A stretch of 64,000 bases of DNA from PALSA-612 sp963776735 (GCA_963776735.1 CAVZNV010000018.1:570070-634069); one strand, 5' to 3'; counted from the stretch's first letter, positions 18,456-27,309 are shown. Translations and numbers: made by a program. Notes: generated by a model from the sequence alone, not told the origin.

Positions 18456-18478
18456 ACAGTGTCCGTTGCGGACAGGTG

Positions 18479-19504
18479 CTAGGCGGCCTGCTCCATCGCC
18501 GGCGTGTACGACCCCGAGCGGGCGGCGCCGTTCAGCTTCGCGCGGTGGTAGTACGCCTGCTGCGCGGCTTCGACGTTCTCCGGCTTGCCCTGCCACGCCT
18601 TGAGCGCGGGCGCCTGAAGCGCGCGGCCGTACGAGAACGAGAGCTGCCACGGATGCGGGCCGAGCGTGTTCATGACGCTCAGGCGGGCGGTGGCGTCCTC
18701 GTCCGACTGGCCGCCCGAGAGGAAGACGATGCCGGGCACGGCCGCCGGCACGTGCCGGTAGAAGCAGCGGAGCGTCTCGGCCGCGACGTCGTCGTCGGTC
18801 GCCTGCTCCGACGCCTCGTAGCCGGAGAGCACCATGTTCGGCTTCAACAGCATCTGCTCGTCGTGCACGCGCTGGTCGCGGAGCTCTGTGAAGACTGCGT
18901 GCAGCGTGCGAGAGGTGACGTCGAAGCTGCGCTCGATCGAGTGGTCGCCGTCCATCAGCACCTCGGGCTCGACGATCGGCACGAGGCCGGCTTCCTGCGA
19001 GAGCGCGGCGTAGCGGGCCAGTGCGTGCGCGTTCGTCCAGAGGCAGTACTCGCTCGGGATGCCGGGGCCGATCGTGATCACGGCGCGCCATTTGGCGAAG
19101 CGGGCGCCCAGCTCGTAGTACTCCGCGAACCTGCCCCGGAGGCCGTCCAGCCCCTCGGTGATCGTCTCGCCCGGCGCGTTCGCGAGGTCCTTGGCGCCCA
19201 GGTCGACCTTGATGCCCGGGATGATCCCCTTGCTCTCGAGGAGCTGCGGGAACGGCGTGCCGTCCGAGTCCGACTGCCGGATCGTCTCGTCGTAGAGGAT
19301 CACGCCGCTGATGAAGTCCTCGACGCCCTCGGTCGTGAAGAGCAGGTCGCGGTAGGCGCGCCGGGTCTCCTCGGAGGACTCGACGCCGATCGAGTCGAAC
19401 CGCTTCTTGATCGTCCCGCTCGATTCGTCCGCGGCCAGGATCCCCTTGCCGGGCGCCACGAGCGCCTGTGCGATCTCCTCGAGTGTCGTTGTCTGGATGG
19501 CCAT
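18479..19504 (-). CDS. fbaB: Class I fructose-bisphosphate aldolase
   Basis: Schiff-base aldolase of the animal/plant type (341 aa), cleaving fructose 1,6-bisphosphate without metal. It starts MAIQTTTLEEIAQALVAPGKGILAADESSGTIKKRF, very like eukaryotic enzymes. The Schiff-base lysine lies in QMLLKPNMVLSG; IVEPEVLMDGDHSIE, FLSGGQSDEDA and WQLSFSYGRALQ complete the active site. GAGGAC before the ATG at 19504 supports this start over longer in-frame extensions. The C-terminus ends in AMEQAA, not the tyrosine of vertebrate enzymes. The gene is adjacent to but opposite glpX. Confidence 0.95.
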   Translation of the reverse strand: MAIQTTTLEEIAQALVAPGKGILAADESSGTIKKRFDSIGVESSEETRRAYRDLLFTTEGVEDFISGVILYDETIRQSDSDGTPFPQLLESKGIIPGIKVDLGAKDLANAPGETITEGLDGLRGRFAEYYELGARFAKWRAVITIGPGIPSEYCLWTNAHALARYAALSQEAGLVPIVEPEVLMDGDHSIERSFDVTSRTLHAVFTELRDQRVHDEQMLLKPNMVLSGYEASEQATDDDVAAETLRCFYRHVPAAVPGIVFLSGGQSDEDATARLSVMNTLGPHPWQLSFSYGRALQAPALKAWQGKPENVEAAQQAYYHRAKLNGAARSGSYTPAMEQAA

Positions 19505-19708
19505 CTGTCCTCCTCGCGCTCGCTGTTCCTCGCTCCCATTATCGCCACTCCCGGAACCGGCTCGCGGCAGGGGTGGCCTCGCGCCGGGGGCGGCCCGGCG
19601 CGAGGCGAGCGAGGCGAGAGGGGAGGGCTGGTCGCCGTCGCTTGAGACTTCGATGGTGCCATGCGATCTGTGACCTGTCTGTGGCGCTTGGGTAACGTTT
19701 CTGCGCAC

Positions 19709-19781
19709 GCGGACGTAGCTCAGTTGGCAGAGCGACGGCTTCCCAAGCCGTAGGTCGCGGGTTCGACCCCCGTCGTCCGCT
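19709..19781 (+). tRNA. tRNA-Gly (anticodon CCC)
   Basis: A complete cloverleaf: acceptor GCGGACG pairs with CGTCCGC, D-arm TAGCTCAGTTGGCAGAG, anticodon stem ACGGC/GCCGT around loop TTCCCAA (anticodon CCC, reading GGG) and T-arm GCGGGTTCGACCCCCGT. The discriminator base is T, as expected for bacterial glycine tRNAs. CCA is not encoded. It lies in the gap upstream of the aldolase gene, on the opposite strand. Confidence 0.97.
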
Positions 19782-19843
19782 TTCCCCGGAGATCCCGAGG
19801 CGGCGAGATACCCTCCCGGCGACGTCAATCGAGGAGGGATCGC

Positions 19844-20128
19844 ATGTCCGAGTGGGTTCGCGTCGTCACGTTCAACGCAACGAGCGAGGGGATCGACGCG
19901 CTCGTGCAAGAGATCGAGCAGTCGGAAGGTCCGCCTCCGGGAGTCGAGTCGACCCGGATCACCATTCTCGGCGACCGCTCCGCGGGGCGGCTCGCCGTGG
20001 CCATCCGCTTCCCGTCAGAGGAGGCGCTGAAGGCGGGAGGGGCCGTGCTCGAGGGGATGAACCCGCCCGAGGGCGTCGTCCGCGAGTCGGTCGAGGAGCT
20101 CGAGGTCCTCGTCGAGCGCACGGCCTAG
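19844..20128 (+). CDS. Small ferredoxin-fold protein (94 aa), ABM-like
   Basis: A GGAGG ribosome-binding site precedes the ATG. The sequence alternates strands and helices (WVRVVTFNATSEGIDALVQEIEQ ... TRITILGDRSAGRLAVAIRFPSEEALKAGGAVLEGM) in the pattern of antibiotic-biosynthesis-monooxygenase-like dimeric alpha/beta barrels. No catalytic residue can be named. A similar ABM-like protein is encoded at 44312-44614. The function is unknown. Confidence 0.7.
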   Translation: MSEWVRVVTFNATSEGIDALVQEIEQSEGPPPGVESTRITILGDRSAGRLAVAIRFPSEEALKAGGAVLEGMNPPEGVVRESVEELEVLVERTA

Positions 20129-20153
20129 CGTCACGGACGAATCACTCGAACGG

Positions 20154-20266
20154 GGGACGACAGCGGCCCGTTTTCGTCCCATGCTGAGACCGTTGCGCTC
20201 CACACATCTCTCGCTCACAGACCCGGTCGACGAACGCCCATAGCGCTCATCGCGTTCGTCGACCGG
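20154..20266. terminator. Two hairpins between convergent genes
   Basis: A 7-bp stem GGGACGA (20154-20160) with TCGTCCC (20174-20180) is followed by a perfect 15-bp stem: CCGGTCGACGAACGC (20223-20237), 14-nt loop, complement (20252-20266). They separate the 94-aa gene from the convergent gene at 20283. A bidirectional terminator role is inferred; no T-tract is seen. Confidence 0.5.
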
Positions 20267-20282
20267 CCTGTTGGCGAAGCGG

Positions 20283-20471
20283 CTAGTCGCCCCAGTCGAA
20301 CGTCGGCTCGCCGAGCCAGAGGTGCTCGGGGCCTGACACGTCGTCGTTCCACGTCGCCGAGACGCTCTCGCCGGTGACTACTGTCGTCCGGGTCAGCTCG
20401 GAGACGAAGATCGCGACGGCACCGCCGGCGACGAACGGCACGGCGGCCCGGATCAGGTTTTGCAGCGGCAT
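20283..20471 (-). CDS. Small membrane-associated hypothetical protein (62 aa)
   Basis: Starts MPLQNLIRAAVPFVAGGAVAIFVSELT, one probable membrane helix near the N-terminus. A short polar, acidic and tryptophan-rich tail follows (WNDDVSGPEHLWLGEPTFDWGD). No family was recognised. It lies downstream of the GFA gene on the same strand, 36 bases after its stop, and may share its transcript. A strong hairpin at 20223-20266 follows its stop. Confidence 0.55.
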   Translation of the reverse strand: MPLQNLIRAAVPFVAGGAVAIFVSELTRTTVVTGESVSATWNDDVSGPEHLWLGEPTFDWGD

Positions 20472-20507
20472 GGAAGGTTCTTCGGCGCCTGCGGGCCGGC
20501 GCTTGAG

Positions 20508-20924
20508 TCAGGCCGTGCGCCGCTCGGGGTACCGCGGAAGGCCGTCGTCCGGAATCGGCTCCCAGGGAGCGGCGTAGTCCACGTACTGGCGGGCCGACGG
20601 GCGGATGCCGGGATCCTCGTCGAACGCGCCCATGCGGACGCTGATCAGGTCGGAATCGTCCGGGTGCCGGCTCCAGAGGGCGCCGCCGCACGCCGAGCAG
20701 AAGTCCTTGGCGAAGCCGTCCTGGGGGACGTAGGACCGAACGAGCTCCTGGCCGCTCATGATCCGCAGCGAGCCGGATGCGAGGCGTGCCGAGGCCGCGG
20801 CTGCGGTGCCGGTACGCCGCTGGCAACGGGTGCAGTGGCAGTAGACGGCGGTGACGGGCGGCTCGGTGACCTCGAAGCGGACGCCTCCGCAGAGGCAGCC
20901 TCCGGTCAGCGGCAGCTCGGGCAC
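20508..20924 (-). CDS. GFA / CENP-V family zinc-binding protein
   Basis: A 138-residue protein with the full zinc-ligand pattern of the glutathione-dependent formaldehyde-activating enzyme fold: GGCLCGGVRFEV, YCHCTRCQRRTG and DFCSACGGALWS. The family includes real formaldehyde-glutathione adduct enzymes but also many uncharacterised proteins. Actinobacteria generally lack glutathione, so a different thiol or substrate is likely. It sits just downstream of the zinc-ribbon gene on the same strand. Confidence 0.88.
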   Translation of the reverse strand: MPELPLTGGCLCGGVRFEVTEPPVTAVYCHCTRCQRRTGTAAAASARLASGSLRIMSGQELVRSYVPQDGFAKDFCSACGGALWSRHPDDSDLISVRMGAFDEDPGIRPSARQYVDYAAPWEPIPDDGLPRYPERRTA

Positions 20925-20952
20925 GCCGGGAGCCTAGCTTCGACGCTGCAGC

Positions 20953-21525
20953 TCAGGCGGCGTGCTGCTGCTCGTCGAGATCGTCGAGCTCGTCGTGGTA
21001 CACCGCATGGTCGAGCAGGTGCATGACGCCCGGGTGCGCCACGACGACGTGGTTTGCGAGCTTGTCGAGGACGCCGGCGTTCAGCTCGTCGGCGATCGCG
21101 TCGTCGAGGTCGTGGTCGAACGTCCGGCGGATCTGCTCGATCTTCGCGAGCTCGTCGGCGGAGGGGGGAGCGGCGTCTCTGTGCTGCGGGAACTCGTCGA
21201 GCTCGCCCGGATCGAACCAGATGAACTCGTCCTCGCGGCAGACGTCGAGCGCCTCTTGCGGCGAGCCGGCACCGCCGACGGCGACCGTCACCGACGCCAT
21301 TGGCTGCGAGCAGAACGGGCAGCGATGCGAGCCCGGCGCGGCTGTCTCGGACGCGTGCCAGATCGTGTGGATCTCGTCGTCCGCGAGCCGCTCGTACGCG
21401 GCGCTGACCGTGAAGCCGATCCCGTGGCCGGAGGGGCACGACCAGGCGTGGAGCTTGCCGCTCGCGCCGAGCGTCAGCTCCGCACCGCATTGCGGGCACG
21501 TGGGCTGGGGCAGCTCGCTGCTCAC
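20953..21525 (-). CDS. Zinc-ribbon protein, TFIIB-type knuckles
   Basis: A 190-residue acidic protein with paired cysteine motifs: CPQCGAEL near residue 10 with CPSGHG near 30, and HRCPFCSQPM near 68. The layout resembles zf-TFIIB domain proteins. The middle contains EDEFIWFDPGELDEFP, also seen in that family. The C-terminal half is helical and rich in Asp, Glu and His (HLLDHAVYHDELDDLDEQQH). No enzymatic motif is apparent. It may be part of a zinc-handling or regulatory protein set with the GFA gene 28 bases downstream. Confidence 0.7.
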   Translation of the reverse strand: MSSELPQPTCPQCGAELTLGASGKLHAWSCPSGHGIGFTVSAAYERLADDEIHTIWHASETAAPGSHRCPFCSQPMASVTVAVGGAGSPQEALDVCREDEFIWFDPGELDEFPQHRDAAPPSADELAKIEQIRRTFDHDLDDAIADELNAGVLDKLANHVVVAHPGVMHLLDHAVYHDELDDLDEQQHAA

Positions 21526-21576
21526 GAGCCTGTCATCGGCCGCGCCGCCGCGATTCTTGAGGCCCGTTCGGGCCTT

Positions 21577-22457
21577 CTAGCCTGACACGCGAGAGACCGA
21601 GGCACCGCCGGAGTTCGCGACCCACGCGGAGCCGCCGCCGTAGGCGATGCCGCGCGGCGCGACGCCCGTCGGCACGCGCCCGAGCACACGCCCCGTGCGC
21701 GCGTCGACGCGAATGACCGTTCCGTTGAGGTTGCCCGCGACCCAGAGCGAGTGCTCGTCTCTGGCCAACCCTTCCGGCCCGTCGCCGAGCGAGACCCGAC
21801 GGACGACCTTGTTCCTCAGCGGATCAATCTCCTGCAGCGTTTGCGAGAGGTAGCTGCCAACCCAGACTGAGTGGCCGACGCCGATGATCCCCTGCGGCCC
21901 GGGATCGACCGGGATCTTGCGGACGACGCGGGTGCTGCGCGGGTCGATCCGGTCGACGACCGCGCCGTAGTAGCTGGCCACCCACACGGAACCGAGGGCG
22001 ACGGTCAGGTACCTCGGCTCGGGGCCGACCTGGATCAGCGCCGTCTGGCGATTCGTCGCCGGATCGATGCGGGAGACGCTGCCCGACTTGTTCGACACCC
22101 AGAGCTCTCCATAGCCGAAGGCCATGCCCTCGGGGCCGTGCGCCGTCACCCTGATGCGCGCGACGACGCGGCCGGTCGCGGGGGAGACGCGGGCAATCGT
22201 GTCCTCGCTCCAGTTCGCGACCCAGACCGAGCCGGCGCCGTACGCGACTCCGATCGGCCCGCGACCCGTCTTGATCCGCGCGGTCACGGCGTTCGTCCGC
22301 GGGTCGATCCGCAGCACGCCGTGAAGTCGAAGCTCGCAGTCCAGACTGCGCCGGCGCCGTAGGCGACTCCGATCGGCTGCGTCGGCGTCCTGATCGTCGC
22401 GGCGACGTGGAGCGGTGTTGCGACGAGTGCGGCTGCGAGAGCGACGGCGGCGCGCAT
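21577..22457 (-). pseudogene. Secreted YncE/Vgb-like beta-propeller, frameshifted
   Basis: Beta-propeller protein with repeated blades of the form IGVAYGAGSVWVANW...RIDPATNR. The readable frame for most of the protein starts with GTG at 22317. Upstream in another frame an ATG at 22457 begins MRAAVALAAALVATPLHVAA, a good signal peptide, followed by PIGVAYGAGAVWTASFDF, clearly the first blade. The two pieces join if one base is missing near 22325 (total length is one short of a multiple of three). So the gene is a recent pseudogene or has a sequencing error. Relatives bind or break down ligands at the propeller face; no catalytic site is assigned. Confidence 0.8.
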
Positions 22458-22890
22458 GCCTGGTGCGACGACCGCGGCCGGGGCGAGTTAGTCATCGCAG
22501 ACATCGCTAGGCCCGCCAGAAGCGCCATGGCTCGTCTCGTGCCTACGAGCCTTGTCCCGCGCGAACGCCTGCATCGCACGACCAGCCGCCCCGCGGGCTG
22601 CAGGTCATGCCCCCTCGAGCCCAGTCTCAGTGACTGTCCCATGGGACAGTCACTAGGACGTGTCCGCAACGGCCATGTGCGCGCACAAAAAACACCGAGC
22701 CGGGTGCGCTTTCGTCCACGCCCCCCGCAGACTTTCCGCGACCGCCCTTGCGGGCTGCTGCGTACGATCCCCAGGAAACGCTTCGACCTACTCGCGTCCC
22801 GTGCTCGGTGCAATCGCGACACTACGAAACCGGGCCGTCGCGATCAAGCCCGCTTCAGAGGAATGTTCGCAACGAGCGCGGTTTTTCTTC
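22458..22890. other. Gene-free stretch with a 26-bp palindrome
   Basis: About 430 bases hold no convincing gene on either strand. A perfect 26-bp palindrome lies at 22629-22654 (arm AGTGACTGTCCCA). The motif GTGTCCGCAACGGCCATG follows within 10 bases and resembles the TGTCC/GGACA dyads beside palindrome A copies. The right half (22680-22880) is unremarkable GC-rich sequence. Confidence 0.6.
22629..22654. repeat. Perfect 26-bp palindrome
   Basis: Arm AGTGACTGTCCCA is followed directly by its complement with no loop. It is isolated in non-coding DNA between two minus-strand genes. A REP-like element, operator or terminator are all possible. Confidence 0.7.
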
Positions 22891-23400
22891 TCAGTCGAGA
22901 AACGCGAGGAACCCGGCCACCGGCTCGCGCTCCTTCGCAGGCGGCTGGGTGACCGGCGAGCCGAGGTGGATCAGGCCGAGCACGCGCTCGCCGTCAGGGA
23001 TGCCGACCGCGGCGCGGCCCGAGCGCGTGCGCAGCACCGCCGGCGTGCGCCAGTACGACGCGAGCCCGCGCGCGTGGGCCGCGAGCAGCACGCCGTAGAT
23101 CGCCGCGGCCGTCGCGCACACGTCCTCCTCGTCCTGATCCTGGAGCCCGGACAGCCGGACGGAGGCGACGACAAGCGTCGGCGCCCGGTCGAGCTTCGGC
23201 GCCTCGACCGGCCCCGCCGCCTCCTTGAGCCGCTCGAGCGCCTCCGGCCCGAGAACCCGGAACCGCCACGGCTGGGTCAGCCTGTGGTTGGGCGCGAAGC
23301 GTGCGAGGTCGAAGAGTTCCTCGAGCGTCTCGCGCGGCACGGGGTCGGCCCCGAACGACTTGTGCGTGCGGCGGCCTCTGATCGCGTCGATGACATCCAT
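22891..23400 (-). CDS. Nitroreductase-family flavoprotein
   Basis: A short (about 169 aa) FMN-dependent nitroreductase-like protein. MDVIDAIRGRRTHKSFGADPVP carries the N-terminal FMN-phosphate-binding arginines, ELFDLARFAPNHRLTQPWRFRVL the usual A-P-[ST]-x-x-x-x-Q-P-W core, and GERVLGLIHLGSPV the C-terminal flavin contact. Start at ATG 23400 is preferred over an ATG three codons upstream. Substrates in this family range from nitroaromatics to flavins. It follows the Tad gene on the same strand with a 24-base gap. Confidence 0.88.
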   Translation of the reverse strand: MDVIDAIRGRRTHKSFGADPVPRETLEELFDLARFAPNHRLTQPWRFRVLGPEALERLKEAAGPVEAPKLDRAPTLVVASVRLSGLQDQDEEDVCATAAAIYGVLLAAHARGLASYWRTPAVLRTRSGRAAVGIPDGERVLGLIHLGSPVTQPPAKEREPVAGFLAFLD

Positions 23401-23424
23401 CCGCGGCATCTTGCCGCGTGGAGG

Positions 23425-24354
23425 TCAGCCGACGATCTGGGAGGTGGTCGCTCCGAAGTACGTCGACGTGCTCGAGGTGCCGGTGCCTTCCCAGTCCACG
23501 TGCGTGAACGACCCGGTGATCGAGCCGTTGTTCCCCTGGAATTCGTAGCTCTGGATGTCGAAGCCGGCGAAGCCGATCACGTGGTACGCGAGGTTCGCGC
23601 CGTTCCCGGACGTCGAGTCGTACACCGGGAAGAGCAGGTTCTTGCCGATCATCGCGTCCATCGCGCCCTTGACCTGCGAGGAGTTGAACTTGGCACCCGG
23701 GTCGCTGTAGAGCCAGACCGGCGTCGAGGTCGTGCACCCGCAGTCGCCCACGATCCAGCCGGCGAGCGTGCCCGGGCCGGTCCCGCCGCGCGAGCCGTCG
23801 ATGTTGATGATCCCGAAGCCGCCCGGTCCGATCTTGTTCAGGTCGAGCGTCGTGGTCACGCCGAAGCACGGACAGCCGGCCCCGGCGAGCTCCGGCTGCG
23901 TGTTGATCACCCCGAACGGCGCCGCGCCCTCGGCCGAGCCGAGGTTCTCCGCCCGCACGGTCGAGCTCGCGCTCACGTGCGCCGAGCTGATGCCGAGCAC
24001 CTTGAGGAAGGTCGCCGGCGCGACGGCGGCCGACGTCACCGTGATCGTGTCGTTCACCATGTACACGCTCGAGAACGAGATCGTCGGCGCCGAGCCGCCG
24101 TTCTTCGACGCGTAGCTCTGCGCGTCGGCCGTCGCCTGCGCCGTGCTCGCGGGCAGGTCGGAGGCCGCCGCGAGCGCGGACGCGTCGGCGATCGCCTGCT
24201 GCTTCCGGTGCGCCTGGTACCAGGAGCTGACGTCGATCACGAAGCCGGCCATGCCGCAGATCGCGGTCATGCCGACGGCTGCCAGGACCAGCACCTGGCC
24301 TTCTTCCCGGCGTAGGCGAGAGCGGAGCCCGTGGACGGGCACGCTTGCGAGCAC
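23425..24354 (-). CDS. Tad-like (TadG-type) pilus-assembly protein
   Basis: A 309-residue protein with a membrane anchor near the N-terminus (EEGQVLVLAAVGMTAICGMAGFVIDV). The pattern R-x-E-x-G-Q-V-L-V-x-x-A is the Tad domain signature of proteins in Flp pilus loci. The rest is an extracellular Ser/Thr/Gly-rich beta domain with a CPC and CGC pair, ending QIVG. No other tad genes lie nearby, so it may be a stray secreted protein. It is downstream of a second Tad protein on the same strand. Confidence 0.8.
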   Translation of the reverse strand: MLASVPVHGLRSRLRREEGQVLVLAAVGMTAICGMAGFVIDVSSWYQAHRKQQAIADASALAAASDLPASTAQATADAQSYASKNGGSAPTISFSSVYMVNDTITVTSAAVAPATFLKVLGISSAHVSASSTVRAENLGSAEGAAPFGVINTQPELAGAGCPCFGVTTTLDLNKIGPGGFGIINIDGSRGGTGPGTLAGWIVGDCGCTTSTPVWLYSDPGAKFNSSQVKGAMDAMIGKNLLFPVYDSTSGNGANLAYHVIGFAGFDIQSYEFQGNNGSITGSFTHVDWEGTGTSSTSTYFGATTSQIVG

Positions 24355-24494
24355 GACGACCCCCTCTCGTTCGACTGCCTTTCCGCGCCGCTTTTAGAGC
24401 GTTCGGCGTGCCGGCAAGCATGGCTCCGAACCGGCCGGCCTGCAATGGCTCGAACCGGTGAACGTCGTCCCTCGGTCGAGCGAACCGGGGGCGG

Positions 24495-25923
24495 CTACGA
24501 GCCCGTGTAGCTGTCGTCGACGAGCCTGGTACCGCCGAGATCGTCGGCGATGTCCTGGAAGATCGTGGTCAGGCTGGACGGGTTGGGGGAGTAGTAGAAC
24601 TTCGAGGAGTCGGAGGCCATGGCCTGGACCGTGCCGTAGGCCGTCTGCGCGGGTGTCTCGTTGCAGCCGACGAGGAACTGGATGCCTTTGGTGACGTTGC
24701 ACGAGCCCGTCCCGCCGCCGAGCTTCGTGCCCGTGCCGGTGGACTTCCAGGCGGTGCACGCGGTGCTCTGGCTCGTGTCGTAGAGCACCGTGTAGATCCA
24801 CGTTCCGGACGATTTGGCGGCAGCCGCCGACTGCTGCGCCTGGTAGCAGGGGCGGGAGCGGTAGTTGGAGCTGTTGTTGTCGCAGATGCCGTCGTTGTTC
24901 GCGTCGACGCACGGCCCGTAGTCGGCCTCGCCGTCGGTGAAGAAGATGATCGCGTCCTGCGCCGTCGAGCTGTGGTTCGCAGCCAGGATCGCCTGGGCCT
25001 GGTCGATCGCCGTCGCGTAGGCCGTCGTGCCGCCCGCCTTGATGCAGCTGATGTCGCTGACGAGCGTCGAGCCGGAGTTCAGCGCCGAGTTGGCCGACGA
25101 CTTGTAGTCGTTGGACAGCCCGACGACGACGTACCCGTTCGGGAACTGGTCGTAGTCGTTCGGCGGTCCAGTCGGAGGTCTTCGGCTGTGCACACGCTCC
25201 GCTGTTCGACGCGGGCGGGAGCACGACCAGACCGACCTTGTCGTACGCAGGATCCATGCCGGCCAGGAACGAGTCGACGCCGTTCTTGGCGCAGGTGAGC
25301 TTGGTGCCGCCCGCCGAGCAGGAGCTACCCATCGACCCCGTTCGGTCGACCACGATCATCACGTGCGCCGGGAACGGCTTGCCGCCTCCGAGCTTCGCGG
25401 TCGACGTCACCGAGACGGTGGCAGAGTTGATCCCGACCACCCGCGCGAACACCGTGTTCACCGACGCCGACTGCGTGACCGTGACGGCGTTCGGCGTGCT
25501 GGCGGTATTGCACCACGGCGGGATGCTCCCGTTCACCGTCAGGCACTTGGGCGTGAACGACAGCGTCACGGCGCTCATGTCCGAGCCCTTGTTCTTCTGG
25601 GTCGAAGCGGCGCCGTACGTGGTGGCGTTTGCCTCCGCCTGACCGAGCGACTCCGTCCCGGATCTGACGTCCAGAAGCTGGTCGGCGAGGGAGGTCGCCA
25701 CTGCGTCGGAGGATGCCTGCAGCTGCCGGTCGGCAAGGTAGAAGCGCCCGACGTCGACGACGAAGGCCGCAATGCCGAGCATGCCCACGAGGCCGAGCGC
25801 AAAGAGTGCGATGACCTGGCCGCGCTGCTCTCGCATGCGCCGCGAGGCTCTCCTGAGTGCCGCAGTTCTCAATTCGAGCTCCCATCCCCGGCCCCCACGG
25901 ACCGGTTCTCGTATCTCCCTCAC
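24495..25923 (-). pseudogene. Tad-domain/von Willebrand A protein, frameshifted
   Basis: The N-terminal half (from GTG 25923, or the ATG at 25836 giving MREQRGQVIALFALG) has a Tad membrane anchor, then a von Willebrand A domain with the MIDAS motif VMIVVDRTGSMGSS. The frame breaks after KTSDWT near 25170. The other frame continues PNDYDQFPNGYVVVGL...TTAYATAIDQAQAIL...IIFFTDGEADYGPC to DDSYTGS. Dropping one base restores a single protein of about 475 aa. This is either a young pseudogene or a base-call error. TadG proteins with vWA domains are thought to help anchor or assemble pili. Confidence 0.8.
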
Positions 25924-26003
25924 CTTCTCTCAGGGGCATGACAGGGGGAATCGCCCATCCGGGGGAAAGGAGACGCTCGAACGGGGGAACTCGCGACGCC
26001 GAG

Positions 26004-27257
26004 CTACAGGAACCGGAACAGCGCGGTGCTCGTGGCGGTGCCGCCCGGCGTCGTGACCACCCAGTGATACGACGCGGGGAAGTGCATGTTCGGCACGGTC
26101 GCGCGGATCGACGTCGGCGACTGCACCGTGAAGGACGCCGCAACGGTGCCCAGCTTCACGGAGGTGGCGCCGCTGAAGTTCGTTCCCGTGATCGTCACGA
26201 CCGTGCTCTGGTAGCCCTGCGTGGGGGTGAAACCGGCGATCGTCGGACCGCCGCCTCCGCCCGGAACCGAGTGGGTCTGGACGCAGGCACCCGGGCCGGT
26301 GTCGTCCGAGAACTCCTCCTGGAGGTAGTAGTGGTGCCCGTTGATCGTCTGGTTGTACTCGCCGCCGTCCGGACCGTTCGCCGGCCCGAAGTACCACGAG
26401 CACTTGTCTCCGTCCTCGTACCGGACGCTGTCGTACCACGCGCTCAACCTCGGATCGGTGATCGCCTCGTTGTGCTCGTGGCTGGTGACGTTGAGCACCG
26501 AATCGGCGGCAGGGGAGTTCGGAGCCTGGCCGGAGTCGCAGCTACCGAAGTTCTGACCGGTGACCGTCGTGAAGGGGTACGGCAAGGCGGCGTAGATCAG
26601 CCCGCCCGAGTAGCTGTGGTAGGCGCAGTAGTTGACGTACGCACAGCTGCCCTCGGCGCAGGTCTCGACGTTCTCGGGCGTGAAGATGAAGAAGAGGCTG
26701 GTCGGGCTCGTCGCCCAGGCCCTCTGGGCGATCACGTTGTTGAGCTCCGTCCGGAGCTGTGCGTCGTTGAGGCAGAGCGTCGCCCCCGAGCCGTAGGTTC
26801 TGCAGCCGCCGGCGGGGAACGCCCTGGTGTCGGTGTAGGTCCCGCCGTAGGTCGAGGCGTACTGGATGCCCGAATACTGGGTGTCGGATGCGTAGACGTT
26901 CGTCGGCAGGCCGCTGTCGTGCGCGACGTCCTGGAAGAACTGGTTGACCGTCGAGGCGTACGCGGAGTCCATGGACCAGCCGGCTGGATCCCAGAAGACC
27001 GTGTAGACCTTGTTGGTCGTCATCGTCGGCCCGCCGTGGAAGGTCAGGTTGCCGGAGCCGCAGGGATTGCATCCTGCTCCGTTGTGAACCCGGTTCGGGG
27101 GCACGAGGCCGCCGATCCTGCTCGAGAGCATCGGGCCGCCGCCCGTGGCAGAGGCTCCTGTCGCGAGAGCGGTCACGGCGACCGCTGCAAGCAGGAGCAC
27201 GACGGCGGCAGCTCGGGGCGTCACTGCCGCTGAAGTCTGCCCTATGTGCTGCCGCAA
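26004..27257 (-). CDS. EXORDIUM-like secreted protein with one IPT/TIG domain (paralogue 1)
   Basis: A 417-residue exported protein. After a signal peptide (VVLLLAAVAVTALATGASA) comes a domain with TFHGGPTMTTNKVYTVFWDP, LFFIFTPENVETC, YCAYHSYSGGLIYAALPYP, TSHEHNEAITDPRLSAWYD and DGDKCSWYFG. The pattern S-H-E-x-x-E-x-x-T-[DN]-P-x-x-x-A-W-Y resembles plant EXORDIUM/PHI-1 proteins (PF04674). One IPT/TIG immunoglobulin-like domain follows (GFTPTQGYQSTVVTITGTNFSGATSVKLG). Function is unknown; a cell-surface or matrix role is likely. The start is TTG at 27257, only 3 bases after a strong hairpin. Confidence 0.8.
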   Translation of the reverse strand: MRQHIGQTSAAVTPRAAAVVLLLAAVAVTALATGASATGGGPMLSSRIGGLVPPNRVHNGAGCNPCGSGNLTFHGGPTMTTNKVYTVFWDPAGWSMDSAYASTVNQFFQDVAHDSGLPTNVYASDTQYSGIQYASTYGGTYTDTRAFPAGGCRTYGSGATLCLNDAQLRTELNNVIAQRAWATSPTSLFFIFTPENVETCAEGSCAYVNYCAYHSYSGGLIYAALPYPFTTVTGQNFGSCDSGQAPNSPAADSVLNVTSHEHNEAITDPRLSAWYDSVRYEDGDKCSWYFGPANGPDGGEYNQTINGHHYYLQEEFSDDTGPGACVQTHSVPGGGGGPTIAGFTPTQGYQSTVVTITGTNFSGATSVKLGTVAASFTVQSPTSIRATVPNMHFPASYHWVVTTPGGTATSTALFRFL

Positions 27258-27260
27258 CGA

Positions 27261-27286
27261 GAAGGGGCCCCGCGTGGGGCCCCTTC
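27261..27286. terminator. GC-rich hairpin between paralogues 1 and 2
   Basis: Perfect 11-bp stem GAAGGGGCCCC (27261-27271), loop GCGT, complement 27276-27286. It lies 24 bases downstream of the paralogue 2 stop on the minus strand and directly before the paralogue 1 start codon. A near copy is found at 29167. Confidence 0.7.
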
Positions 27287-27309
27287 GAGCTGCTCGACGA
27301 GCGCGCCGG

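Noticed and set aside
23425..25923. A complete Flp/Tad pilus locus
   Set aside because: Only two Tad-domain proteins are present; no prepilin, ATPase or secretin gene is nearby.
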